From Chitinophagaceae bacterium (GTDB taxonomy: Bacteria; Bacteroidota; Bacteroidia; Chitinophagales; Chitinophagaceae), in assembly GCA_016721385.1 (NCBI GenBank), contig JADKIE010000004.1:248001-312000 (forward strand): 64,000 nt of DNA, read 5' to 3'. Below the pieces are notes generated by a model, which saw only the letters and a program-made list of their open reading frames with translations, ran no database searches and was not told the origin of the DNA. This document shows, one piece after another, positions 29,106-37,755 of this stretch. The position numbers were made by a program, and so were the translations under genes. Every line of letters begins with the position of its first letter. The first letter of the stretch is position 1.

Positions 29106-30098
29106 TTGGCTACCAAGTTTTCAAAAGAAACATACCTGTATTGGTACGAGTTAATGCTGCTTTTGCGTCGTTTTGAAGAAAAAACGGGGCAATTGTATGG
29201 TATGCAAAAAATTAGAGGTTTTTGTCATTTATATATAGGGCAAGAGGCTGTAGCTGCCGGATGCATGACGGCAACCAACCCGGATGATAAGTTTATTACC
29301 GCTTACAGAGATCATGCATTGGCTATTGCGAAAGGTGTTTCTGCCAAAAGCTGTATGGCCGAAATGTATGGAAAAGCTACCGGATGCAGCAAAGGAAAGG
29401 GTGGAAGCATGCATTTTTTTGGCTTACAAGAGAATTTTTTTGGCGGACATGGCATTGTAGGTGCTCAGATAGGTACAGGTGCAGGTTTGGCTTTTGCCGA
29501 AAAATATAAAGGAACCAATAATGTAGTGCTATGCTTCTTTGGTGATGGTGCTGCAAGGCAAGGTATGTTACATGAAACATTTAATATGGCCATGCTCTGG
29601 GATCTGCCTGTTGTTTTTATTTGTGAGAACAATAATTATGCAATGGGTACTTCTGTTGCAAGGACCAGTAAGGTGCTGGATATTTATAAACTGGCAGATG
29701 CTTATGATATGCCCGGGGATAGTGTGGATGGAATGAGCCCCGAAGAGGTTCACAACGGTGTACTTAGAGCCGTAAACAGAGCCAGAGAAAAAGGCGGCCC
29801 AACTTTGTTGGAAATAAAAACCTATCGATATAAAGGGCATAGTATGAGCGACCCTCAAAAATACAGGGATAAAGAAGAAGTAGAAGAATACAAGCAAAGA
29901 GATCCGATTGATCACGTATTAAATGTGCTTAAAACACAATACAGCCTTGATGATGCTGCTATTGAAGTAATTAACGAACGAGTAAAGGTAGAAGTAGAAG
30001 AAAGCGTAAAATTTGCCGAAGAAAGCCCCTGGCCAAGTGATGATGAGTTATTAAAAGATGTATATGTACAACAAGATTATCCGTTTATAATGGATTAA
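29106..30098 (+). CDS. pdhA: Pyruvate dehydrogenase E1 component, alpha subunit
   Basis: Thiamine-diphosphate-binding alpha chain of pyruvate dehydrogenase E1 (330 residues). It shows RRFEEKTGQLYGMQKIRGFC near the N-terminus and GKGGSMHFFGLQENFFGGHG. The ThDP motif begins FFGDGAARQGMLHETFNMA and ends with ENNNYAMGTS. YRYKGHSMSDPQKYR is the conserved loop regulated by phosphorylation in eukaryotes. The start taken is TTG, giving MATKFSKETY. The ATTGGC context also allows an ATG lost by one extra T. Its beta subunit lies 7.4 kb upstream at 20748, each with its own promoter. Confidence 0.93.
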   Translation: MATKFSKETYLYWYELMLLLRRFEEKTGQLYGMQKIRGFCHLYIGQEAVAAGCMTATNPDDKFITAYRDHALAIAKGVSAKSCMAEMYGKATGCSKGKGGSMHFFGLQENFFGGHGIVGAQIGTGAGLAFAEKYKGTNNVVLCFFGDGAARQGMLHETFNMAMLWDLPVVFICENNNYAMGTSVARTSKVLDIYKLADAYDMPGDSVDGMSPEEVHNGVLRAVNRAREKGGPTLLEIKTYRYKGHSMSDPQKYRDKEEVEEYKQRDPIDHVLNVLKTQYSLDDAAIEVINERVKVEVEESVKFAEESPWPSDDELLKDVYVQQDYPFIMD

Positions 30099-30146
30099 AT
30101 TTTGCATTAAAATAGTATAAAAATTAAAACACAATAAAAAACAAAA

Positions 30147-30878
30147 ATGGCAGACAAGAAAATAAAATTTGAAACTGTAGAAGCTGTGGAAACAAATGTT
30201 GCTTTAGAAAAAGCAAAAGGTTTTTGGGCAAAATTTAGCAAACCTATTATTTATATTGGTAGCGCTGCAATATTGTTGGTTGGAGCATATTTTGCTTACA
30301 AGTATTTATATAAACTTCCCAATGAAGAAAAAGCAAACGACGCAATTTTTGCCGCTGAAAAAGTGTATGGCAAAATGGCTGCTACATCTAGCTTTACTGC
30401 AGATTCTTTAAATTTAGTGCTTAAAGGCGATAAAGCTCAGGGAATTACAGGATTATTGGATGTAATTAAAAAGTATGGTAGCACAGCATCCGGCAACCGG
30501 GCAAATTACATTGTTGGTGCTTGCTATTTGCAGCAAAAAGATTTTACAAATGCAATTAAGTATTTAAAAGAATTTGATGCAAACGGAGCTAATCAAATTG
30601 CCAGCAAAGCAAATACCATGTTGGGTTATGCTTACTGCGAACAAAAGAAAACAGACGATGCGTTAAGCTATTTTAAAAAAGCAGCATCTGTTGCAGCAAA
30701 CGACGAAAGTATGGCAGCCGAAGCACTATTTATTGCCGGTAGATACGCCGATGAAATTGGAAAAACCAAAGATGCTATTGAGCTATTTACACAGTTAAAA
30801 GAAAAATATCAGGCAAATGGCAGAGTTACCGGCGGCGATGTAGATAAATATTTGGCTAAATTAGGTGTAACACAATAA
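30147..30878 (+). CDS. Membrane-anchored TPR protein
   Basis: A 243-residue protein with a cytoplasmic N-terminus, one transmembrane helix (SKPIIYIGSAAILLVGAYFA, residues about 31-50) and a periplasmic helical repeat region. The repeats include NYIVGACYLQQKDFTNAIKY near residue 125 and AEALFIAGRYADEIGKTKDA near residue 190. The layout is like YfgM/BepA-type TPR proteins that assist envelope protein folding, though this family is not identified exactly. It sits between pdhA (48 nt upstream) and ribH (7 nt downstream), and is probably co-transcribed with ribH. Confidence 0.75.
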   Translation: MADKKIKFETVEAVETNVALEKAKGFWAKFSKPIIYIGSAAILLVGAYFAYKYLYKLPNEEKANDAIFAAEKVYGKMAATSSFTADSLNLVLKGDKAQGITGLLDVIKKYGSTASGNRANYIVGACYLQQKDFTNAIKYLKEFDANGANQIASKANTMLGYAYCEQKKTDDALSYFKKAASVAANDESMAAEALFIAGRYADEIGKTKDAIELFTQLKEKYQANGRVTGGDVDKYLAKLGVTQ

Positions 30879-30885
30879 GAATATT

Positions 30886-31356
30886 ATGTCGGTACCGACA
30901 AACAACTTATATAACACAACAGGCATCCAACTACCAAAGGATGCCTTTGTTGTATTAGTATGCACCGAGTGGAATGCCGAAACAATTGAAAAACTTGTTG
31001 CAGGTGCTCAAAAATCTTTACGCAACATAGTGTAAGTTATAAAATTGTAACTGTGCCTTAGGTGCATTTGAAATACCATTTGCTATAAAAATTACTGGGA
31101 AAAACACACCCAAAAACCACATGCCTTTATAGCTTTTGGATGTGTGTTACGTGGCGATACACCGCATTTTGAGTATGTTTGTAAAGCCGTAACCGATGGT
31201 GTATTGCAGTTAAATTTGTTATTACCAGTACCAACCATTTTTGGTGTGCTTACAGTAAATACTCATTTACAAATTGATGAACGTTTAGGCGGTAAACACG
31301 GGCACAAAGGAGAAGAAGCTGCCATCGCAGCATTGAAAATGATAAGTTTAAATTAA
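30886..31356 (+). CDS. ribH: 6,7-dimethyl-8-ribityllumazine synthase (frame broken about three times)
   Basis: Makes the last riboflavin precursor from 5-amino-6-ribitylaminouracil and a butanone phosphate. It forms icosahedral or pentameric shells. The N-terminal frame reads FVVLVCTEWNAETIEKLVAG and stops at 31032-31034. Other frames then supply SYKIVTVP, GAFEIPFAIK and HTQKPHAFIAFGCVLRGDTP. The last one continues with HFEYVCKAVTDGVLQLNLLL, PTIFGVLT and IDERLGGKHGHKGEEAAIAA to 31356. Breaks lie near 31021-31026, 31055-31062 and in A5 at 31087-31091. The pieces lie in order and together make a normal lumazine synthase of about 157 residues. Confidence 0.88.
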
Positions 31357-31359
31357 CAA

Positions 31360-32082
31360 ATGAAAGTACAACTATTTATACCTTGTTTTGTAGATCAGCT
31401 ATATCCGCAAACGGCTTTTAATATGGTTAAAGTATTAGAAAAAGCTTGTTGCGATGTGCAGTACAACAGTAACCAAACCTGTTGTGGGCAACCAGCTTTT
31501 AACGCTGGTTTTTGGGATGAGGCAAGAACAGTATGCAGTAAATTTTTAAAAGATTTTGAAGGCGCCGATTATATTGTTGCTCCAAGTGCAAGTTGTGTTG
31601 GTTTTGTACGAAATTATTATAGTAAACTGTTCGAAAATTCATCGCTACATAATCAGGTAAAAGATTTAAGTAGTCGTATATACGAGTTTACCGAGTTTTT
31701 AACGGATGTACTTAAAATAGAAAATTACGGAGCTGTGCTTAATGCAAAAGCAACTTACCACGATAGTTGTGCTGCATTAAGAGAATGTAAAATAAAAGAT
31801 GCTCCACGTAAATTGTTGGCACAGGTTAAAGGGCTAGAATTATCAGAAATGAAGGATGTGGAAACCTGCTGTGGTTTTGGCGGAAGTTTTGCAGTAAAAT
31901 ATGGCGATATTTCAGTTGCAATGGCCGATCAAAAAGTAAAAAATGCTGCAGATACAGGCGCAGAAGTTATAATATCAACCGATTTAAGTTGTTTAATGCA
32001 TTTAGATGGATATATAAAAGGCAAAGGCCTTAACCTTAAAACTATGCATATTGCAGATGTACTTGCCAGCGGCTGGGAGTAA
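31360..32082 (+). CDS. LutA-like (Fe-S)-binding oxidoreductase subunit
   Basis: A 240-residue protein with two cysteine-rich CCG domains: NQTCCGQPAFNAGFWDEA near residue 40 and VETCCGFGGSFAVKYGD near residue 168. PSASCVGFVR and YHDSCAALRECK are also conserved. These bind an Fe-S cofactor in the LutA/GlpC/heterodisulfide-reductase-B superfamily. In the three-gene lut operon LutA works with LutB and LutC in lactate oxidation, but neither is beside this gene, so I do not assign lactate oxidation. It starts 3 nt after ribH and is probably co-transcribed. Intact frame. Confidence 0.85.
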   Translation: MKVQLFIPCFVDQLYPQTAFNMVKVLEKACCDVQYNSNQTCCGQPAFNAGFWDEARTVCSKFLKDFEGADYIVAPSASCVGFVRNYYSKLFENSSLHNQVKDLSSRIYEFTEFLTDVLKIENYGAVLNAKATYHDSCAALRECKIKDAPRKLLAQVKGLELSEMKDVETCCGFGGSFAVKYGDISVAMADQKVKNAADTGAEVIISTDLSCLMHLDGYIKGKGLNLKTMHIADVLASGWE

Positions 32083-32198
32083 TATTAATCAATAATTATA
32101 TAATGGATATTTCCTTAATTTTATAGCAAATATTTATTTGATTTTGCCTCTTATATAAACAAATTATCCATTATTAATTTAATAAATTATCCATAACA

Positions 32199-32606
32199 AT
32201 GCGTTGGCTAGTAAAATCAGAACCTTCGGTATATAGTTGGGATCAGTTTGTAAAAGATAAACAAACGGAGTGGAGTGGTGTACGTAATTATGCTGCCCGA
32301 ATTAACTTAAAAGCCATGCAAAAAGGCGATGAAGTGTTGTTTTACCACAGCAACGAAGGTGTTGAAATTGTAGGCATTGCCAAGGTTAGTAAAACATTTT
32401 TTCAAGATACAACAACCGATGATGATCGCTGGGTTTCAGTGGAAATTAAGCCGGTTCGAAAGTTAAAAAAAACAGTTTCCTTGGATATAATTAAAAAAGA
32501 TAAACGCCTTGCCAATATGGATTTGGTACGCTTAGGAAGGTTAAGTGTGCAAACCGTAAAGGATGAAGAGTGGGAGATTGTGATGGAGTTGGCTGGAGAA
32601 AAATAA
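32199..32606 (+). CDS. EVE-domain protein
   Basis: A 135-residue stand-alone EVE domain (PUA-like fold). It opens with MRWLVKSEPSVYSWDQF and continues with WSGVRNYAARINLKAMQKGD and VLFYHSNEGVEIVGIAKVSK. EVE domains bind modified bases in DNA or RNA in some systems, but stand-alone members of this size are common chromosomal genes. No restriction or methylation gene is adjacent. An AT-rich, gene-free leader of about 115 nt precedes it, containing a loose inverted repeat (TAATGGATA near 32102 and TTATCCATTA near 32164). Confidence 0.88.
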   Translation: MRWLVKSEPSVYSWDQFVKDKQTEWSGVRNYAARINLKAMQKGDEVLFYHSNEGVEIVGIAKVSKTFFQDTTTDDDRWVSVEIKPVRKLKKTVSLDIIKKDKRLANMDLVRLGRLSVQTVKDEEWEIVMELAGEK

Positions 32607-32633
32607 TACTTTATTTGTAAAACCAGTGTAACT

Positions 32634-33329
32634 GTGCCAAACCTTAAAAAACATATCGTAATACTCTCCGGCGCAGGTATAAGTGCCGAAAGCGGTTTAA
32701 AAACATTTAGAGATAGTGATGGGCTTTGGAATGGCTATAATATTGAAGATGTAGCCACGCCAAGAGCATTCAAAAGAAATCCGCAATTAGTTTTAGATTT
32801 TTATAACCAACGAAGAAAAGATGTGGCTGCAGCTAAGCCCAACGCTGCCCATATTGGGTTAGCAGCATTAGAGAAAGATTTTGATGTAACTATTATTACA
32901 CAAAATATTGATGACTTACACGAACGTGGTGGTAGCACAAAAATTTTACACCTACACGGCGAAATTTTTAAAATGCGAAGCGTTGCAGATGAAAACACAT
33001 TTTACGAATGCAAAAGCGATATAAATGTAGGCGATTTGGCTAAAGATGGCTCACAACTTAGGCCACATATTGTATGGTTTGAAGAGCCTGTACCTATGAT
33101 GGAAAAAGCTGCAGCACTGTTACATAATTGCGATTATTTTGTAGTAATTGGTACATCGTTGCAAGTATACCCGGCCGCAAGTTTATTACACTATGCACCT
33201 GCATTTTTGCCTAAGTTTATTATTGATAGAAAAATACCCGAAGTAGGTAGTTATAGCAATCTTACTAAAATAGAAATGCCTGCAACAGAAGGAGTAGAGG
33301 AGTTGAGGAAGTTACTTTTAGCCATCTGA
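32634..33329 (+). CDS. cobB: Sirtuin NAD-dependent protein deacylase lacking the zinc cysteines
   Basis: A 231-residue Sir2 protein that removes acyl groups from lysine using NAD. Visible motifs are GAGISAESGLKTFRDSDGLW at about residues 13-32, TQNIDDLHERGGS (NAD and substrate), the catalytic HLHGE, RPHIVWFEEPVP, and VVIGTSLQVYPAASL. Between HLHG and RPHIVWF the usual four Cys that bind zinc are missing. Only one Cys (YECKSD) is present in a shortened insert. This zinc-less form is known in Bacteroidota. The start is GTG, 27 nt after the EVE gene, and the frame is intact. Confidence 0.9.
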   Translation: MPNLKKHIVILSGAGISAESGLKTFRDSDGLWNGYNIEDVATPRAFKRNPQLVLDFYNQRRKDVAAAKPNAAHIGLAALEKDFDVTIITQNIDDLHERGGSTKILHLHGEIFKMRSVADENTFYECKSDINVGDLAKDGSQLRPHIVWFEEPVPMMEKAAALLHNCDYFVVIGTSLQVYPAASLLHYAPAFLPKFIIDRKIPEVGSYSNLTKIEMPATEGVEELRKLLLAI

Positions 33330-33336
33330 CGGCTAA

Positions 33337-34866
33337 TTACAAATTGCTTTTGGTTTCATTAAAACAAATCCCGTTTTTTTCTAACTCAGCTAAAACAGGT
33401 AAATAAATTTCTTTGTTTGTAGGTATATGTAATCCCTTTGTTTGTATGGTGCCATTTAAAATTAACTTGGCAGCAATACCTAACGGTAAGCCCACCGTTT
33501 TAGCCATAGCTGTACGTAAACTATCGGCACCCATTACTTTTAACGAACTGTTTATTGTATGTTTTTTGCCATTTAATTCGTACTCAATTTCATGCAGCAT
33601 GGCAATCATGTCTTTATCTCCTGGCAAAAGGCTTAATTTTTTTTCGGCAATAAACTGTAAAATTTCGGCAACAGTACATGTTCCTTTATTTATAAGGGTT
33701 TCATCATCATCCATACCTAAATAAAACAATTGCTTTAAGGTTAAATTAGCTTCATGCATTTTAGTAGCCATTGCAGTAGCCGCCCTGTTTTTCATCTCAT
33801 CGATATTTACAACCTGTAAATTCCCGGCTTCATCAACAAAACTAAATTGCTCAACATCTTCAGCAGCAGGATGTAAGTTTTTTGCATCTTCCCGTTTTTC
33901 TTCGGCTTCCAGTAGCTTTTCTAAATTTTGGGCCAGGTTTTTAGTAAAAGCCAATCTTTCTTCCATTTTTTTAGTTAACCAACTACTAAAATGTACATTT
34001 TCAAAATGGGTCTTAAAAAACCGGGCAATACTCATTCCGGTTGTATCGTAGCTTGTATCTTCGTCGGTTAAGTTTAGTTCAATAATATTGTTCCAGCCGT
34101 ACATAAAATCGGGGTAGCGCAAAGTAGTTCTAACAAAAGTTGCAGCACTTTGCAAACCATAGATATCAATATAACCTAATGAATCTCTGTTAGGGTAATA
34201 ACTTAAAAAGCCAATTTCATCATCAAAGTTTACACCTCGTTCTACCTCAAACAATTCTTCGTAATTTTCCTTTACAATAGCGCCATTGATTTTATAAATA
34301 GCTCCGGCCTTACCGGCCATTATAATATTTTTTGGGTTCCAGCTTATTTTGTAATGCCAGGGGTTATCATCGCTTTCGGGTGCAACCAAGCCGCCGCAAT
34401 GGCTTTTAAAAGAAGTAACCGTACCACCTTGTTTATGTATGTCATCAATTATTTTCATTGCACTCATATGGTCTATTCCCGGATCTAATCCCATCTCACA
34501 TAAAAACAACAACTTTTCATTTTCTATTTTTGATTTTCTATTTAAAATATCTTCACTAATATATGATGCTGTAAGTAAGTTTTTAGAGAATAGGATACAA
34601 TCGTCTGCAATTAAAATGTGTAAGGATGGTGGCATCATCGAAATAACAATATCGGCTTGCTGTATTAATAAACTTCTTTGTTCATTATTGGTAATATCAA
34701 CTTGAATGGCTGTAGCAATTGGGTTGTTATTTGTTTTAGCTAAAATTAAATTTTTGTCTGCGTCTGCTATAACAACTTTCCAATTGTTATCCGCAGCATT
34801 TTCAATTAAATAATCAATTAAAACTGTGGCCGATTTTCCGGCTCCAAAAAGCAAAACTGTTTTCAC
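33337..34866 (-). CDS. Saccharopine-dehydrogenase-like NADP enzyme
   Basis: A 509-residue member of the saccharopine dehydrogenase family. The N-terminal Rossmann fold begins VLLFGAGKSATVLIDYL. Next come VDITNNEQRSLLIQQADIVI, the family CEMGLDPGIDHMSAMKIIDD, and the substrate domain with SHCGGLVAPESDDNPWHYKI. It could act in lysine degradation or synthesis, or in a related amino-acid reductase reaction. A helical, charge-rich insert (residues about 295-350) lengthens it compared with fungal saccharopine reductase. A short lysine-rich low-complexity stretch (NRKSKIENEK) precedes the GLDPG motif. It is convergent with the sirtuin gene. Intact frame. Confidence 0.82.
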   Translation of the reverse strand: MKTVLLFGAGKSATVLIDYLIENAADNNWKVVIADADKNLILAKTNNNPIATAIQVDITNNEQRSLLIQQADIVISMMPPSLHILIADDCILFSKNLLTASYISEDILNRKSKIENEKLLFLCEMGLDPGIDHMSAMKIIDDIHKQGGTVTSFKSHCGGLVAPESDDNPWHYKISWNPKNIIMAGKAGAIYKINGAIVKENYEELFEVERGVNFDDEIGFLSYYPNRDSLGYIDIYGLQSAATFVRTTLRYPDFMYGWNNIIELNLTDEDTSYDTTGMSIARFFKTHFENVHFSSWLTKKMEERLAFTKNLAQNLEKLLEAEEKREDAKNLHPAAEDVEQFSFVDEAGNLQVVNIDEMKNRAATAMATKMHEANLTLKQLFYLGMDDDETLINKGTCTVAEILQFIAEKKLSLLPGDKDMIAMLHEIEYELNGKKHTINSSLKVMGADSLRTAMAKTVGLPLGIAAKLILNGTIQTKGLHIPTNKEIYLPVLAELEKNGICFNETKSNL

Positions 34867-35103
34867 TATATCTGTTTTAACTGCAAGTTATTTGATTAGT
34901 GTGAAGTAACAAATTGAATGAATAAATACGCTTGTATAAAAGCTACATATGTAGCAATATAAATGAACGAAATGCCATGCCAGTGAAGTAAAATTGGGGA
35001 TCAAAAAGTTTATATAAAAATATTCTCCACAAAACACCTGAAAATGTGTACAAATAGGCCTAAAATTGCCACCTTTTAACAAGGAAAAACGAGTATTTTT
35101 TGG

Positions 35104-35111
35104 TACTTTCG
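35104..35111 (+). promoter_or_regulatory. Possible -7 box for gyrA
   Basis: TACTTTCG followed by C is one base off TAnnTTTG (TTCG for TTTG) and lies 16 nt before the gyrA ATG. The rest of the gap 34867-35127 shows no gene. Confidence 0.35.
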
Positions 35112-35127
35112 CCCACTAGAAATTATT

Positions 35128-37755
35128 ATGGAAAATAACGAACAAAACAACGGAGAATTTATTAGCAACAGGGGTAAAATTATTCCTGTAAACATTGAGG
35201 AGCAAATGAAAACATCCTACATCGATTATTCGATGAGTGTGATAGTTGGAAGGGCTTTGCCGGATGTTAGAGATGGTTTAAAACCGGTGCATCGCAGGGT
35301 ACTTTATGGTATGTACGAGTTGGGCAACAACTCAAACAAACCCTATAAAAAAAGTGCTCGTATTGTGGGTGAAGTTATGGGTAAATACCATCCGCATGGC
35401 GATACAGCTATTTACGATACCATGGTACGTATGGCGCAAGAGTGGAGCATGAGAGAACCCTTAATTGACGGACAAGGTAATTTTGGTAGCCAGGATGGTG
35501 ACCCACCGGCTGCTATGCGTTATACCGAGGTGCGTATGAAACGTATTGCCGAGGCAATGATGGATGATTTGGACAAAGAAACAGTGGATCATCAATTAAA
35601 TTTTGATGATAGTTTAAAAGAACCAACTGTTTTACCAACCAAAATACCGCAGCTTTTAGTAAATGGCAGTAGCGGTATTGCTGTAGGTATGGCTACCAAT
35701 ATGATGCCGCATAATTTAGATGAAGTAATTGATGGTTGTATTGCATATATCGACGATAAAGAAATTTCGATAGACGATTTAATGAAATATGTAAAAGCGC
35801 CTGATTTTCCAACTGGCGGTATTATTTACGGCTACGAAGGTATTAAAGCAGCCATGCACACCGGACGAGGAAGGGTAGTACTACGTGGCAAAACAACTAT
35901 TGAAACAGATAGTAAGGGCAGAGAAAAAATTGTTATTACCGAAGTTCCATATCAGGTTAACAGAGATACTTTAACACAAAAGATTGGTGATATCATCAAC
36001 GAAAAAATTGTAGAAGGTATTAGCAATGTAAATAACGAAAGTAATAATAAAGAAGGTACTCGTATTGTTGTTGATTTAAAAAGGGATGCAGTAGCACAAG
36101 TTGTAATTAACCAATTGTACAAGCATACCGATTTACAAACATCGTATGGTATAAATAACGTTGCAATTGTAAGAGGTCGTCCGCAAACATTAAACCTTAA
36201 AGATTTAATTAAAGAGTTTGTTGAGTTTAGGTTGGATGTTGTAACACGTAGAACAGAGTACGAATTAAAGAAAGCAAAAGAAAGAGCACATATTTTAGAA
36301 GGTTACATTATTGCATTGGACAATTTAGATGCGGTAATAAAATTGATTAGAGAAAGTGCAACACCCAATATTGCACAAGAAGGATTAATGAGCAATTTTG
36401 GAATGACCGAAATTCAGGCAAAAGCCGTACTGGAACTGCGTTTACAACGTCTTACCGGTATGGAAATAGATAAGATAAGAGAAGAACATGCAGCTTTAAT
36501 GAAAGAAATTGAACGCCTAATTGAAATTTTGGCCAATGAAGGCATGCGTTTTCAAATTATTAAAGATGAATTGGCCGAAGTAAAAGACAAATTTGGCGAT
36601 GCCCGTAGAAGTGAAATAGTGTATGTTGGCGATGAAATGAATATGCTTGATTTAATTGAAGAAGAAGATGTTGTAGTTACCATATCGCATTTAGGGTATG
36701 TTAAACGTACATCGGCATCCGAATATCGCCAGCAAAGGCGAGGTGGCAGAGGCTCAAAGGGAAGCAGCACCAGAGATGAAGATTATATTGAACATTTATT
36801 TGTGGCAAGCACACATCATACATTACTTTTCTTTACCGAAAAAGGTAGATGTTTTTGGCTTAAAGTTTACGAAGTACCCGAAGGTGATAAAACCAGCAAG
36901 GGTAGAGCCATGCAAAATCTTATCCAAATTCCGCCGGATGATAAGGTAAGAGCTATTATTGATGTAAAAGATTTTAAAGATGAAGAATACATAAAAAGTC
37001 ATTACATCGTTTTATGTACCAAACATGGTATAATTAAAAAAACAGATTTAGAAGATTTTAGCCGCCCTCGTCAAAATGGTATTAATGCCATTAATATTTT
37101 AGAAGGCGATCAGTTGATAGAAGCCAGACTAACCGATGGTAATTGCGAAATTATGATGGCTGTTAAAAGTGGCCGTGCCATTCGTTTTCCGGAGGAAAAA
37201 GTACGCAGCACCGGCCGTGGCGGTATAGGCGTTTACGGTATTGAGGTAGATGATAAAACAGATGAAGTGGTAGGTATGGTTTGTGTAAACAGAGATGACA
37301 AATCCAAAACCATAATGGTAGTAAGCGAAAAAGGTTTTGGAAAACGTACGCCGTTGGTAGATGAAGATGGGGAAGATGTTTACCGCATTACCAACCGTGG
37401 AGGTAAAGGTGTTCGTACATTAAACGTAACCGAAAAAACAGGTAGGTTAGTTGGTTTATTAGCTGTTAGTGAAACCGAAGATTTAATGATTACCAATGTA
37501 AGCGGCATTACCATTCGTATGAGTGTGGCAAGTATTCGACCACAGGGTAGAGCCACTCAAGGCGTAAAATTAATTAAAGTAGATGAAGGTGATGAAATAG
37601 CTGCAGTAACACAATTAGCTGAGCAAGAGGTGGAAGAAGATATTATTTTAGACGAAACGGCTGTTGCAACAGATGAGCAAACTGATGCCAATACGGATGA
37701 ACCCACCACTAATACTACAGAAAATGTTGCAGATGAAAATGCTACCGAAGAATAA
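35128..37755 (+). CDS. gyrA: DNA gyrase subunit A
   Basis: The breakage-reunion subunit of gyrase (875 residues). The active-site Tyr is Y132 in MRYTEVRM. The quinolone region is GKYHPHGDTAIYDT, with T93 and D97 at the positions of E. coli S83 and D87; neither is a classical resistance substitution. The GyrA box QRRGGRG near residue 532 is canonical, so this is gyrase and not topoisomerase IV. A six-bladed C-terminal pinwheel follows, and an acidic tail closes the protein. Frame fully intact. The following gene begins at the very next base after the stop. Confidence 0.97.
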   Translation: MENNEQNNGEFISNRGKIIPVNIEEQMKTSYIDYSMSVIVGRALPDVRDGLKPVHRRVLYGMYELGNNSNKPYKKSARIVGEVMGKYHPHGDTAIYDTMVRMAQEWSMREPLIDGQGNFGSQDGDPPAAMRYTEVRMKRIAEAMMDDLDKETVDHQLNFDDSLKEPTVLPTKIPQLLVNGSSGIAVGMATNMMPHNLDEVIDGCIAYIDDKEISIDDLMKYVKAPDFPTGGIIYGYEGIKAAMHTGRGRVVLRGKTTIETDSKGREKIVITEVPYQVNRDTLTQKIGDIINEKIVEGISNVNNESNNKEGTRIVVDLKRDAVAQVVINQLYKHTDLQTSYGINNVAIVRGRPQTLNLKDLIKEFVEFRLDVVTRRTEYELKKAKERAHILEGYIIALDNLDAVIKLIRESATPNIAQEGLMSNFGMTEIQAKAVLELRLQRLTGMEIDKIREEHAALMKEIERLIEILANEGMRFQIIKDELAEVKDKFGDARRSEIVYVGDEMNMLDLIEEEDVVVTISHLGYVKRTSASEYRQQRRGGRGSKGSSTRDEDYIEHLFVASTHHTLLFFTEKGRCFWLKVYEVPEGDKTSKGRAMQNLIQIPPDDKVRAIIDVKDFKDEEYIKSHYIVLCTKHGIIKKTDLEDFSRPRQNGINAINILEGDQLIEARLTDGNCEIMMAVKSGRAIRFPEEKVRSTGRGGIGVYGIEVDDKTDEVVGMVCVNRDDKSKTIMVVSEKGFGKRTPLVDEDGEDVYRITNRGGKGVRTLNVTEKTGRLVGLLAVSETEDLMITNVSGITIRMSVASIRPQGRATQGVKLIKVDEGDEIAAVTQLAEQEVEEDIILDETAVATDEQTDANTDEPTTNTTENVADENATEE

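Noticed and set aside
32100..32198. Riboswitch or small RNA in the leader of the EVE gene
   Set aside because: Only a loose AT-rich inverted repeat is present. No known aptamer core was recognised.
32199..33329. EVE-domain gene plus sirtuin as an anti-phage defence pair
   Set aside because: Both are ordinary chromosomal forms in a housekeeping neighbourhood. The sirtuin has no effector domain and no restriction or helicase partner is present.
35395..35425. Quinolone resistance change in gyrA
   Set aside because: Thr and Asp stand at the positions of E. coli Ser83 and Asp87. Thr is a common natural residue there, and neither is a classical resistance substitution.
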